This document shows, in pieces, positions 32,827 to 40,761 of a stretch of DNA of 54,075 nucleotides. The notes under the pieces were generated by a model. The model made no database searches. It was not told the DNA's origin and saw only the letters and a program-made list of their open reading frames with translations. A program made the translations under genes and the position numbers. This stretch comes from Sphingomonas sp. AOB5 (lineage in GTDB: Bacteria; Pseudomonadota; Alphaproteobacteria; Sphingomonadales; Sphingomonadaceae). Each line of letters starts with the position of its first letter. Position 1 is the stretch's first letter. The DNA is taken from the NCBI RefSeq assembly GCF_029433115.1, contig NZ_JARNTV010000026.1, positions 1-54,075 on the forward strand. Reading direction: 5' to 3'.

Positions 32827-34418
32827 CGGCGCGGCTTGCCCTTGCGGATCAGGCCCTTGAGCTCCTTGAGCACTGCGTACGACTTCTCGCCGATGGTGCC
32901 GTCCTGGAAGATACCGACGCCGATCGTCACCGGCGCGCGGTCGCGCTGGCACAGGCGGATATATTCGGCGAGCTGCGGCGCCGGGTAGAGCGGCGGCTCC
33001 ATCTCGGCATTGTCGGTGACGTGGAACCAAGGCGCGTCGAGCTTGATCGCCGAATGCGCCTGCATCCCCGCTGCCGGACCGTCCTTCAGGTAACGCGAGC
33101 CGAACGGCTTGGCGGGCAGATCGGTGATCTCGCCGCACCAGTAATCCTGGCACTCGACCTCGTTGGGGAAGGCCCAGCCGTTGAACGAGGACATGCAGTC
33201 CTTGTTGCCGCTCTTGATCGCGCGATCGATCGCCTCGTTGGGCAGGTTGGGATAGCTCTCCATCGTCTGGAACCAGCTGTCGAGCCACCAGCCCTTCACC
33301 TTGGTGCCGTAGCGCGCGCCGAATTCGTTGAAGACCTCGATCAGCTGCGCGGCATATTCGGCTTCGCTGAAGGTGGGGGTGTCGATCGCGCGCTGGTGCT
33401 GCTGGATCAGCTTACCCGTGCCCGGGCAGTTCTGGTACAGCATCAGCTCGATCCGGTATTTGGCCAGCTCGTCGGCCAGCTCCATGATCAGGTCGCGCTT
33501 GGTGGTGGTGCCGGGGTGCAGCCGCTCCCATGACTTGATCGGCGCGGGGCAGGTCGGGTTGCCGTGATTGACCGTCCAGATCAGGTACCGCGCGCCGCAA
33601 TCGTCGACCATCTTCGCGATCTTCTTCACGTCGAGCGCGTTGACGGCTTCCTCATAGGGCTTGCGCGGACCGCTGCGCGGCGTGGTGAGATCGAGGAAGT
33701 GGAACCACATGCCGTAGCCGGCATCGGCGAACCAGTCGGTGTTGGCGCGATTGGCGCGCTGGCGCTGGGTTTCGGCTTCGATCTCGGCGAGCTTGGCCAC
33801 CGGGGTCAGCTCGACCGAGCGCAGGCGGAACACTTCCTTGCCCTTGGGCGCGGTCACCGTCAGCTTCACGACATTGACGCCGCGGACCAGATCGACCTCG
33901 CCTTCCACCGGCTTGCGCTCGAACAGATAATATTCGCGCATCCGCCAGAAGCCGTCGCTGTCCGGATCGCCCGGATTGTCGACCGGGCCTTCCGGGTGCG
34001 GGATGAAATAGCCCTTGGTGACGGGTGCCGCGAACTGCAGGTCCTGCTTGCCGTTCACGGTGATGGTGACCGGCTGGCCTTCCTTCACCGTCGAATAGCA
34101 GAGCGCGATGCGATAGCGGCCCGGCTCGGTGACGTTGACGCTCCAGATGATCTCGCCGGTACCCATGAAGGGGAGCATCATCTCCAGCTCGCCGACGCCG
34201 AACCGGATGTCGCCGCTGCGGAACACCGACTTTTCAGGGTAGAGGCGGAGGACCGGGTTGAGCTTGTCGATCCCCGCGGCACTGGGCTTCAGCGCCGGGC
34301 CATTACCCGGTGCCGGTACAGGCGCCGATCCGCGTGCGCTCGCCGGGAGCGCGGGCAGGCTGGAAGCCGCCGCAAGGGCGGCACCGCCGCGCAGAAAGTC
34401 CTTACGTGTCAGTTTCAT
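32823..34418 (-). CDS. GH29-like alpha-L-fucosidase-type glycosidase with N-terminal beta-sandwich
   Basis: This 531-residue protein has a Tat-like leader (LTRKDFLRGGAALAAASS). Residues about 50-205 look like a CBM35/CBM6-style beta-sandwich (IIWSVNVTEPGRYRIALCY, VTITVNGKQDL). From about 225 a GH29-type barrel follows: DWFADAGYGMWFHF, DVKKIAKMVDDCGARYLIWTVNHG, ADELAKYRIELMLYQN and KGWWLDSWF, where Asp380 occupies the nucleophile position. Canonical GH29 enzymes have the barrel first and the sandwich last, so the order is reversed and no C-terminal sandwich remains. The export signal implies the periplasm or cell surface. Specificity for fucose is an inference supported by the operon. Confidence 0.78.
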   Translation of the reverse strand: MKLTRKDFLRGGAALAAASSLPALPASARGSAPVPAPGNGPALKPSAAGIDKLNPVLRLYPEKSVFRSGDIRFGVGELEMMLPFMGTGEIIWSVNVTEPGRYRIALCYSTVKEGQPVTITVNGKQDLQFAAPVTKGYFIPHPEGPVDNPGDPDSDGFWRMREYYLFERKPVEGEVDLVRGVNVVKLTVTAPKGKEVFRLRSVELTPVAKLAEIEAETQRQRANRANTDWFADAGYGMWFHFLDLTTPRSGPRKPYEEAVNALDVKKIAKMVDDCGARYLIWTVNHGNPTCPAPIKSWERLHPGTTTKRDLIMELADELAKYRIELMLYQNCPGTGKLIQQHQRAIDTPTFSEAEYAAQLIEVFNEFGARYGTKVKGWWLDSWFQTMESYPNLPNEAIDRAIKSGNKDCMSSFNGWAFPNEVECQDYWCGEITDLPAKPFGSRYLKDGPAAGMQAHSAIKLDAPWFHVTDNAEMEPPLYPAPQLAEYIRLCQRDRAPVTIGVGIFQDGTIGEKSYAVLKELKGLIRKGKPRR

Positions 34419-34446
34419 CGCCGATCCCTTTTCACTGATACTTTTG

Positions 34447-35232
34447 TCATTGCGCCCAGCCGCCCTGGGCCATGATCCCGCCATCGACGGTCACGCATTC
34501 GCCGGTCATGAAGGACGCCCCGTCGCTGGCGAGGAAGGCGACTACGCGCGCCAGTTCCTCGGGCCGGCCGAAGCGTTTCATGGGGTAGGCGTTGCGCAGC
34601 CGCGGAATATAGGTCTTGTCCGCGATCCCTTCTTCGACCTGCTTCATCAGCGGCGTGTCGAACGTGCCGGGCGCGATCGAGAGGACGCGGATATTCTGTT
34701 CGGCATATTCCAGCGCAAGCTGGCGGGTGAGCGACAGGATCGCACCCTTCGACGCGGCATAGGCCGACGCACCCTTTTGCGACTGGATGCCCTGCACGCT
34801 GCCGGTGTTGAGGATGACGCCGCCGCCCCTGGCCAGCATCTGCGGCACGCAACGCTTCACCATCCAGAAATAGGATTTCAGGTTGATGGTGAGGATCGCG
34901 TCCCACAACGCATCGTCCAGTTCGTGCGCGGGCACATAGCTGGTCGGCGGCTGGATACCGACATTGTTACACAGCACGTCGACGCCGCCGAGTTCGGCTG
35001 CCTTCGCCGCCAGCAGGTCGCAGGTCGCGGTCTCGCCCATGCTGCCCGCAACGAAGTGGATCTTGCCCGGCAGTTGCTGCGCTTCGGCGATCAGTTCGGC
35101 ACCCGCTTCGGGCGACAGATCGTTGACCACGACCTGCGCACCCAGCCGGGCGAATTCGAGCGAGAAGGCCTTGCCGAGGCCGCCCGCGCCGCCGGTGACG
35201 ATCACGGTCTTTCCGGTGAAGTCGGGGCTCAT
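34447..35232 (-). CDS. SDR, candidate L-fucose (sugar) dehydrogenase
   Basis: This 261-residue protein starts MSPDFTGKTVIVTGGAGGLG. VVVNDLS after strand 2 indicates NAD(P) binding, LCNNVGIQPPTSYV is an NNAG variant, and YAASK is the catalytic motif. The end is DGGIMAQGGWAQ. Its ATG overlaps the sugar-porter stop (ATGA) and the GH29-like gene follows after 28 bases. With a second, DHRS6-like SDR already assigned to the keto-deoxy acid step, this one is the candidate for oxidising the free sugar to its lactone, as the FabG-like fucose dehydrogenase does in the C. jejuni and Burkholderia routes. Confidence 0.82.
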   Translation of the reverse strand: MSPDFTGKTVIVTGGAGGLGKAFSLEFARLGAQVVVNDLSPEAGAELIAEAQQLPGKIHFVAGSMGETATCDLLAAKAAELGGVDVLCNNVGIQPPTSYVPAHELDDALWDAILTINLKSYFWMVKRCVPQMLARGGGVILNTGSVQGIQSQKGASAYAASKGAILSLTRQLALEYAEQNIRVLSIAPGTFDTPLMKQVEEGIADKTYIPRLRNAYPMKRFGRPEELARVVAFLASDGASFMTGECVTVDGGIMAQGGWAQ

Positions 35233-36686
35233 GCGCCGGTCCTCCCCGCCTTGCCGCTCCACAGCGACAGGATCTCCTCCAGCGCCATGCCCTTGGTCTC
35301 GGGCAATTTGGTCAGCACCACGACGAACTGGATGACGAGGAACAGTGCGAACACCAGGAACATCGCCGACACGCCGAACAGATCACGCACCACCGGGAAG
35401 GCCTGGTTGATGACGATATCGGTGATCCACACCGCCACCGTCGCCACGCCCATCGCCCGGGCACGCACGCTGGTCGGGAAGATTTCCGAGATCACGATCC
35501 ATTTGATCGGGCCGAGCGAGAAGGCGAAGAAGGCCACGAACATGCACAGCAGCGCGATGATCACCGCGCCATCGGTGACGCCCGCCGCGAAGCAGATGCC
35601 TGTCGCGGTCAGCGCGATCGCGGCGCCGGCGCATCCCGCCAGCAGCACCGCGCGGCGGCCGAAGCGATCGACCACGAACAGCGACAGCACGGTGAAGCTC
35701 GCCAGCACGATGCCGATCACCGCATGGCCGCCCAGCGACGCGCCGCCGGTGATGCCGGCCCGCTCGAGGATGGTCGGGCCGTAATACATCACCACGGTGA
35801 TGCCGCTTAGTTCGGAGAAGACCGCGAGGAACACGCCGAGGAACAGCGGCTTGCGCAGCGGCCCGCGCCACCATGCGCCGACCGCGACTTCCTCGTTCTT
35901 CATCGACTGTTCGATCTGGCGCAGTTCGGCCGAGGCGACTTCGGTGCTGCCGCGCAGCCGCGCGAGCACGCCCAGCGCCTTTTCGGTCTTGCCCTTCAGC
36001 GCCAGCCAGCGCGGGCTGTCCGGGACCAGCAGCGCAAGGCCGAAGAACAGCAAGGACGGCACCAGCTGGGTCAGGAACATGCCGCGCCAGGCCTCGCCGA
36101 CCAGCAGCCAGTGCCACACACCCGTGCCGTTCACCGCATCGGCGGCGAGGGCGAAGTTGAGCAGCTCGGCATTGACGAGCATCGCCGTCACGATGCCGAT
36201 GCAGATCGTCAGCTGGAACAGCGAGACGAGGCGGCCGCGCACGTCGGGCGGGGCCACTTCGGAGATGTAGAGCGGCGACACGATCGACGCGACGCCGACG
36301 CCCAGACCGCCGACGATGCGGCCCACAATCACCCAGTCCGCGGTCGGCGCCAGCGCGCAGATCACTGCGCACAGGCCCAGCAGCACGCCGCCGATCAGCA
36401 TCACATTCTTGCGGCCCAGGCTGTCGCACAGCCGTCCCGCGATCAGCACGCCAGCGGCGCATCCGAACAGGCCGGAGGTGACGAACCAGCCCTCCATCAC
36501 CGCGCCGAATCCGAACTGTGCCTTCACCAGCGACAGCGCACCGGCGATGACCACCGTCTCGTAGCCGAACAGGAACCCGCCAAGCGCGGAGACCAGGCTG
36601 ACGAGCGTGACGTAGAACAGATTGCCGCTGCCCGCGGCGATCCCGGTGGGGCCGTCATCGGCTGCCGGATCGATCACATGATGCAT
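35229..36686 (-). CDS. Sugar-porter MFS transporter
   Basis: This 485-residue inner-membrane protein has about twelve helices and clear sugar-porter signatures: GRLCDSLGRKNVM between helices 2 and 3, PLYISEVAPPDVRGRLVS after helix 4, LVPDSPRWLALKGK and the C-terminal PETKG. Related carriers move pentoses and hexoses with protons. FucP-type fucose permeases belong to another MFS branch, so fucose uptake by this one would be a new specificity. It follows the TonB receptor after a 99-base gap holding two hairpins, and overlaps the next SDR start. Confidence 0.88.
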   Translation of the reverse strand: MHHVIDPAADDGPTGIAAGSGNLFYVTLVSLVSALGGFLFGYETVVIAGALSLVKAQFGFGAVMEGWFVTSGLFGCAAGVLIAGRLCDSLGRKNVMLIGGVLLGLCAVICALAPTADWVIVGRIVGGLGVGVASIVSPLYISEVAPPDVRGRLVSLFQLTICIGIVTAMLVNAELLNFALAADAVNGTGVWHWLLVGEAWRGMFLTQLVPSLLFFGLALLVPDSPRWLALKGKTEKALGVLARLRGSTEVASAELRQIEQSMKNEEVAVGAWWRGPLRKPLFLGVFLAVFSELSGITVVMYYGPTILERAGITGGASLGGHAVIGIVLASFTVLSLFVVDRFGRRAVLLAGCAGAAIALTATGICFAAGVTDGAVIIALLCMFVAFFAFSLGPIKWIVISEIFPTSVRARAMGVATVAVWITDIVINQAFPVVRDLFGVSAMFLVFALFLVIQFVVVLTKLPETKGMALEEILSLWSGKAGRTGA

Positions 36687-36711
36687 GGGACGCCCTCAAT
36701 TCCTCTTGTCG

Positions 36712-36755
36712 CTCCCCGGTTGGCCGCCGGCAGGATTGCCGGCGGCACGGGGGAG
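36712..36755 (-). repeat. Long hairpin between TonB receptor and sugar porter genes
   Basis: GCCGCCGGCA-GGAT-TGCCGGCGGC (36723-36746) is a perfect 10-bp stem, extended outward by CTCCCC/GGGGAG with a small internal mismatch. It lies 26 bases before the porter ATG in the transcript. No U-run follows, so an mRNA-stabilising or processing hairpin that raises receptor over porter levels is more likely than full termination. Confidence 0.6.
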
Positions 36756-36762
36756 CCGTTCA

Positions 36763-36778
36763 TCCCGCTTGCGCGGGA
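36763..36778 (-). repeat. TCCCGC-TTGC-GCGGGA hairpin after TonB receptor stop
   Basis: A perfect 6-bp stem with a 4-base loop begins 8 bases beyond the receptor stop (36786). With the neighbouring longer hairpin it forms a tandem pair. The core resembles short GC palindromes dispersed in alphaproteobacterial genomes. Confidence 0.5.
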
Positions 36779-36785
36779 CCGTGCC

Positions 36786-39506
36786 TCAGAAGGTGGCACG
36801 GGCGCCGATGGTGAAGCGTCGGCCGCTCAGTTCATAGAGGCGCGTGATGCCGTAGCGGTTGGTCTGGCGCAGGGCGGATTCGGTGGCGTTGATCAGCCAC
36901 GCGTTCACGCTGAAATTCTGCGTGATGCGATAGTTCGCCGCGAAATCGAGCTGGCCATAGCCTTCGGTGAAGATGCCGTCGCCGAAGTAGCTCAGCGGAT
37001 CCTGAACCCAGCGGCTGCGGTAATTATAGCCGGCATGCAGGCTGAAGGTGCCGTCGTCATAATAGGCGCCGACATTATAGGTGTCCTTCGAGATGCCGGT
37101 CAGCGGCACCGCGGGCGAACCCTGGTTCAGCACGACATTGCCGTACCAGATATGCGTCCAGTTGGCGCGCACCCCCAGCTTGCCCAGCGGCCCGGGCAGG
37201 AAGCTCAACGACTGCTGATAGCCGACTTCGAGACCCTTGATCGTCGTCGTCTCGGCATTGACCGGCTGCGCCACCGAGAGGAGCATCGGCAACACCGTGC
37301 TGCTGCCGTTCAGCGTCACGTTGACGGTCTGGTCGGAATAGTTGGTGAGGACCAGGTTCTGCACGCGCTTCACGAACACCGCGGCGCCGACCATGTTCTG
37401 CCGCCCGAAATACCATTCCAGCGACACGTCCGCCTGATCCGACAGATAGGGCTTCAGGTCCGGATTGCCGCGGTTCAGCGTGCCGCGCCACGTGCCCGAG
37501 GGCGGCGGACCCGACGAAGCGTTCGGGCTGCTGGCCGCGGCCAGCAGGTTCATGTCCGGACGCTGCATCACCCGCGCCAGCGCGATGCGGACCAGGAAGT
37601 CGTTGCCGATCTGGTAGCGCGCATTCAGCGAAGGCAGCGCATAGGTGTAGACGTTACGCTGTGCCTGCACCGCCGCGTCGCTGTAGCTCAGCGAGTTGCC
37701 GCCGCCGAACAGGCCATAGATCAGCGTCGCGCCCGGCGAAGGCACATAGCCCGCCGACAATTGCTCGGTGCGGACGATGCGGACACCGGCGTTGATCTTG
37801 AGCAGATCGTTGCTCGACGCGAAGTCGGCGCGGACATAGCCGGCCTGCGACTTTTCCTGCACCCGCGTCGTGGTGGTCAGCGACTGGATCGGGGGATTGA
37901 TCGTCGCCAGCTTGTCGAGCGGGAAGTCCGCGAACAGTGCCGGAAGATCGACCGTCAGGAAGGTGCGCGGGAAATCCGAACCGCCGTCATAGGACGCGAA
38001 GAAGTTCGGATTGCGCCGGACATAGAGATAGCCGCTCATGTCTGTCGGCAAGCCTGCCGCCGAGTTGCTGATATAGTTGGGCGTGGTCGCCAGGATGCGA
38101 TCCTGGATGTTGATGCCCGCGCGAATGCCGCGCAGGAAGCCGCCATCGAAGGTGCGCGCGACGTCGACCTTGCCGTTCCAGATCTCGTCGGTCGTCGGCT
38201 GGCGGTAATTCCCCTGCACGCCGAAGAAATAATAGTTGTTCTTATCGGCCGGGTTGAAGCCGTTGTAAAAGCCGAAGCTGGCCGGACCGCCGGGATCGGT
38301 GGTGGTGTCGTAGTAAAGACTGGCGCCCGGCGAACGCGTTGCCCACGATACGAATGCCTGGGTGGTCCGCTCGATCGCGTGACCATAGGAAAGTTCGCCG
38401 CTCACCTTCCACTTGCCGAGATCGAGCGCGCCCGAAAAGGCGGTCGAATACATGTCCTGCACGAACTCGTAGCGGTTGGCCTGAACCCAGGCGAAGACGT
38501 TGGTGCCGCGCCACGCGACTTCCACGCCATTGCCGTCGACCGTGGTCGTATCCGTCGGCGACGGCCCCAGCGCGCCGGCGCCGGTATACCAGTTATTGCC
38601 CTGGTACATGTCGAACTTCTGGCCGAAGTGCGAATAGATGCCGTCGAGCCGAAGCTCGAGATTGTCGGTCGGCTTGAACTGGATCGTACCCGCGGCGCTG
38701 CGGCGCTTGTTGCTGCCGATCATGTCGTTCTGATGCAGGCCGAAGATGCGGTAGCGCGTGCCCGGACCGGCATAGGTGCCGTCGGCCACGACGCCGTCGG
38801 TGCTGTAGGTCTGGCTGTTGAACTTGCGATCGTTGATGTCGACCGCAACGCTGATCCCCAGCCGCCCGTCGAAGAACGTGTCGCTGTACAGCGCCGAGAT
38901 GTGCGGATCGATGCCGCCTTCGAGCTGCTGGTCGTAATTGCCCTCGACGCTGAGCGCGAACTTGCGGCCCACGGTCAGCGGGCTGATCGTCTGCATGTTG
39001 ACCGTCGCGGCAAGGCCGCTCTCGATCAGATCGGCGGTCGGCGACTTGTACACGTCCACGCGGCTGGCGAAGTTGGCGGTCAGCACCTGGAAGTCGAACG
39101 CACGCGTACCCGAAGCCGAGGGCAGCTGGCGGCCGTTATAGAGCGTGTTGGTGAATTTCGGATCGAGGCCGCGGACGGAAAGGAACTGGCCTTCGCCAAG
39201 CGTGCGGGTGATCTGCACGCCGGTGACGCGCTGGAGCGACTCCGCGACATTCTGTTCGGGATATTTGCCGATATCCTCGGCGGCGATGCCATCGCTGACG
39301 ACGTCGGCGTTGCGCTTGTTCTGAAGCGCGCGTTCGAGGCTGGCGGCATAGCCGGTGACGACGATCTCCTGACCGTCCTGCGCTTCCGCGCTTTCGTCCT
39401 TGCTGGTCTGCGCCGCGGCCTGGGGCGCCCAAAGCGCAACCATCGCAATCGCCGAACAAGCGGCCGTACCGGCCAGCATCCTGCGCATCCGCTTCGCCAT
39501 GTTCAT
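36786..39506 (-). CDS. TonB-dependent receptor, putative oligosaccharide importer
   Basis: About 906 residues. Of several clustered ATGs I chose 39506, which has GGAGGGG 11 bases upstream. The signal peptide ends near PQAAAQ and the TonB box is EIVVTGY. The plug has DIGKYPEQNVAESLQRVTGVQITR and FLSVRGLDPKFTNTLYNGRQLPS, typical of the TonB-Xanth-Caul group that imports plant or microbial saccharides. The barrel ends RRFTIGARATF. It is the first gene of the leftward sugar operon (TonB receptor, MFS porter, SDR, glycosidase, dehydratase, SDR, beta-helix, lactonase), implying outer-membrane uptake of the target oligosaccharide. Confidence 0.9.
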   Translation of the reverse strand: MNMAKRMRRMLAGTAACSAIAMVALWAPQAAAQTSKDESAEAQDGQEIVVTGYAASLERALQNKRNADVVSDGIAAEDIGKYPEQNVAESLQRVTGVQITRTLGEGQFLSVRGLDPKFTNTLYNGRQLPSASGTRAFDFQVLTANFASRVDVYKSPTADLIESGLAATVNMQTISPLTVGRKFALSVEGNYDQQLEGGIDPHISALYSDTFFDGRLGISVAVDINDRKFNSQTYSTDGVVADGTYAGPGTRYRIFGLHQNDMIGSNKRRSAAGTIQFKPTDNLELRLDGIYSHFGQKFDMYQGNNWYTGAGALGPSPTDTTTVDGNGVEVAWRGTNVFAWVQANRYEFVQDMYSTAFSGALDLGKWKVSGELSYGHAIERTTQAFVSWATRSPGASLYYDTTTDPGGPASFGFYNGFNPADKNNYYFFGVQGNYRQPTTDEIWNGKVDVARTFDGGFLRGIRAGINIQDRILATTPNYISNSAAGLPTDMSGYLYVRRNPNFFASYDGGSDFPRTFLTVDLPALFADFPLDKLATINPPIQSLTTTTRVQEKSQAGYVRADFASSNDLLKINAGVRIVRTEQLSAGYVPSPGATLIYGLFGGGNSLSYSDAAVQAQRNVYTYALPSLNARYQIGNDFLVRIALARVMQRPDMNLLAAASSPNASSGPPPSGTWRGTLNRGNPDLKPYLSDQADVSLEWYFGRQNMVGAAVFVKRVQNLVLTNYSDQTVNVTLNGSSTVLPMLLSVAQPVNAETTTIKGLEVGYQQSLSFLPGPLGKLGVRANWTHIWYGNVVLNQGSPAVPLTGISKDTYNVGAYYDDGTFSLHAGYNYRSRWVQDPLSYFGDGIFTEGYGQLDFAANYRITQNFSVNAWLINATESALRQTNRYGITRLYELSGRRFTIGARATF

Positions 39507-39798
39507 GTCTCGCATATCCCCTCCACATTCCGGCTCTTCGTGGCCGCGGTGCATTCGTGCCACCTGTGAGACGCAGTGTCAATTATGAAATCATTGCGAA
39601 TGCGCGCATGACGGCGCTCTCATAAAATCACGATATTATAATGTGATAGATCGGTCACCGAACGGGCATCAGGCGCGACATCTTTGCAATTCGCGCAATC
39701 GAATCGCGTGTCGCGCGCCGTTTTGACATGATTCATCGCGCCATCCCGGCATTGCCGGCGGCGCGAAACGGGCAACGGGAAACGCGAAATCCGGCGGC
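39507..39798 (-). promoter_or_regulatory. 292-base promoter region of the TonB receptor operon
   Basis: No gene is present. On the minus strand a TTGACA (complement of 39577-39582) is a candidate -35, with only a weak -10 about 17 bases on. Farther upstream, an AT-rich dyad ATCAC-N11-GTGAT (39627-39631 and 39643-39647) surrounds the palindrome ATTATAAT (39635-39642). In this GC-rich context the dyad stands out as an operator or alternative promoter. No KdgR-like box was seen here. Confidence 0.4.
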
Positions 39799-40761
39799 TC
39801 AGTTCGCCGCTGCGGGCCTCAGATGGCGGGCCAACCAGTGCAGGCTGTCGCGGCGCATGCGCACCGCGATATCGGCCGCGGGATCGACGTCGAAGGCGTG
39901 GAAACCGCCGGGATAGACATGCAGCTCGGTCGCGACGCCCGCGCGGATCAGGCGCGCGGCATAGGCGATATCCTCGTCGACGAAGAGATCGATCGAACCG
40001 GTCGCGACGAACGCGGGCGGAAGGCCCCCAAGCTGCTCCGCGCGCGCGGCCGCGGCATAGGGCGATACACCGTCCGATCCCGGCTCGCCCCCCAGATAGC
40101 TGCGCCAGCCGAAGCAGTTGCTGCCATGGTTCCACACCAGTCTGCCCGCATGAGGGTGCGGATCGGCGGTGCAGGTGCGATCGTCGAGCATCGGATAGAT
40201 GAGTTGCTGGAATGCCGGCGTCACTTCGCCCCGGTCGCGCGCCAGCAACGCCAGCGCCGCCGCCAGCCCGCCGCCCGCACTCTCGCCGCGCAGGCCGATG
40301 CGGCGTGCGTCGACGCCGAGCTTTTCGGCATTGGCGAACAGCCAGAGCAGGCCGGCATAGCAATCCTCAAGCGGACCGGGGAACACCGTCTCGGGCGCCA
40401 GCCGGTACTCGACCGACACGATCGCGCAGTCGAGCCGCTCGACCATCGCACGATGGATCGGTTCGAGCGATCCGGCGGTGCCCGCGACATAGCCGCCGCC
40501 ATGGATGTGATAAATGCAGGGCAGCAACTCGCCAGCACGCCCAGCCGGGCGGTAATGGACCAGGGCGACGTCGGGCGCGCCATCGCGGCCGGGCACCACC
40601 GCCTCACCGCGCTCGACCCGTTCGGGATTGACGATCTCGCCGAGCGGCAAGCGGCCGGGCTGACGCAACAGCGGCAGGGTCGTCTCGTCGAGCGTGAGCT
40701 GCGGCCACAGGTCGAGCAGCGGGAGCAGCTCCGGGTCCACCTGATCGCGTGGGTCGCTCAT
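39799..40761 (-). CDS. HSL-family alpha/beta hydrolase (esterase)
   Basis: This 320-residue hydrolase has the family-IV (hormone-sensitive lipase) signature HGGGYVAGTAG for the oxyanion hole and the nucleophile motif GESAGGG. Asp lies in TGSIDLFVDED and His in YPGGFHAFD. There is no signal peptide. Its ATG overlaps the beta-mannosidase stop by four bases. De-esterification, for example removal of acetyl groups from imported oligosaccharides, is plausible from context; the family also hydrolyses unrelated short-chain esters. Confidence 0.85.
   Translation of the reverse strand: MSDPRDQVDPELLPLLDLWPQLTLDETTLPLLRQPGRLPLGEIVNPERVERGEAVVPGRDGAPDVALVHYRPAGRAGELLPCIYHIHGGGYVAGTAGSLEPIHRAMVERLDCAIVSVEYRLAPETVFPGPLEDCYAGLLWLFANAEKLGVDARRIGLRGESAGGGLAAALALLARDRGEVTPAFQQLIYPMLDDRTCTADPHPHAGRLVWNHGSNCFGWRSYLGGEPGSDGVSPYAAAARAEQLGGLPPAFVATGSIDLFVDEDIAYAARLIRAGVATELHVYPGGFHAFDVDPAADIAVRMRRDSLHWLARHLRPAAAN

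Noticed and set aside
36111..39569. 1152-codon open frame opposite the sugar porter and TonB receptor
   Set aside because: Shadow of GC-rich codon usage. It spans two recognised genes and their spacer on the other strand and has no recognisable motif.
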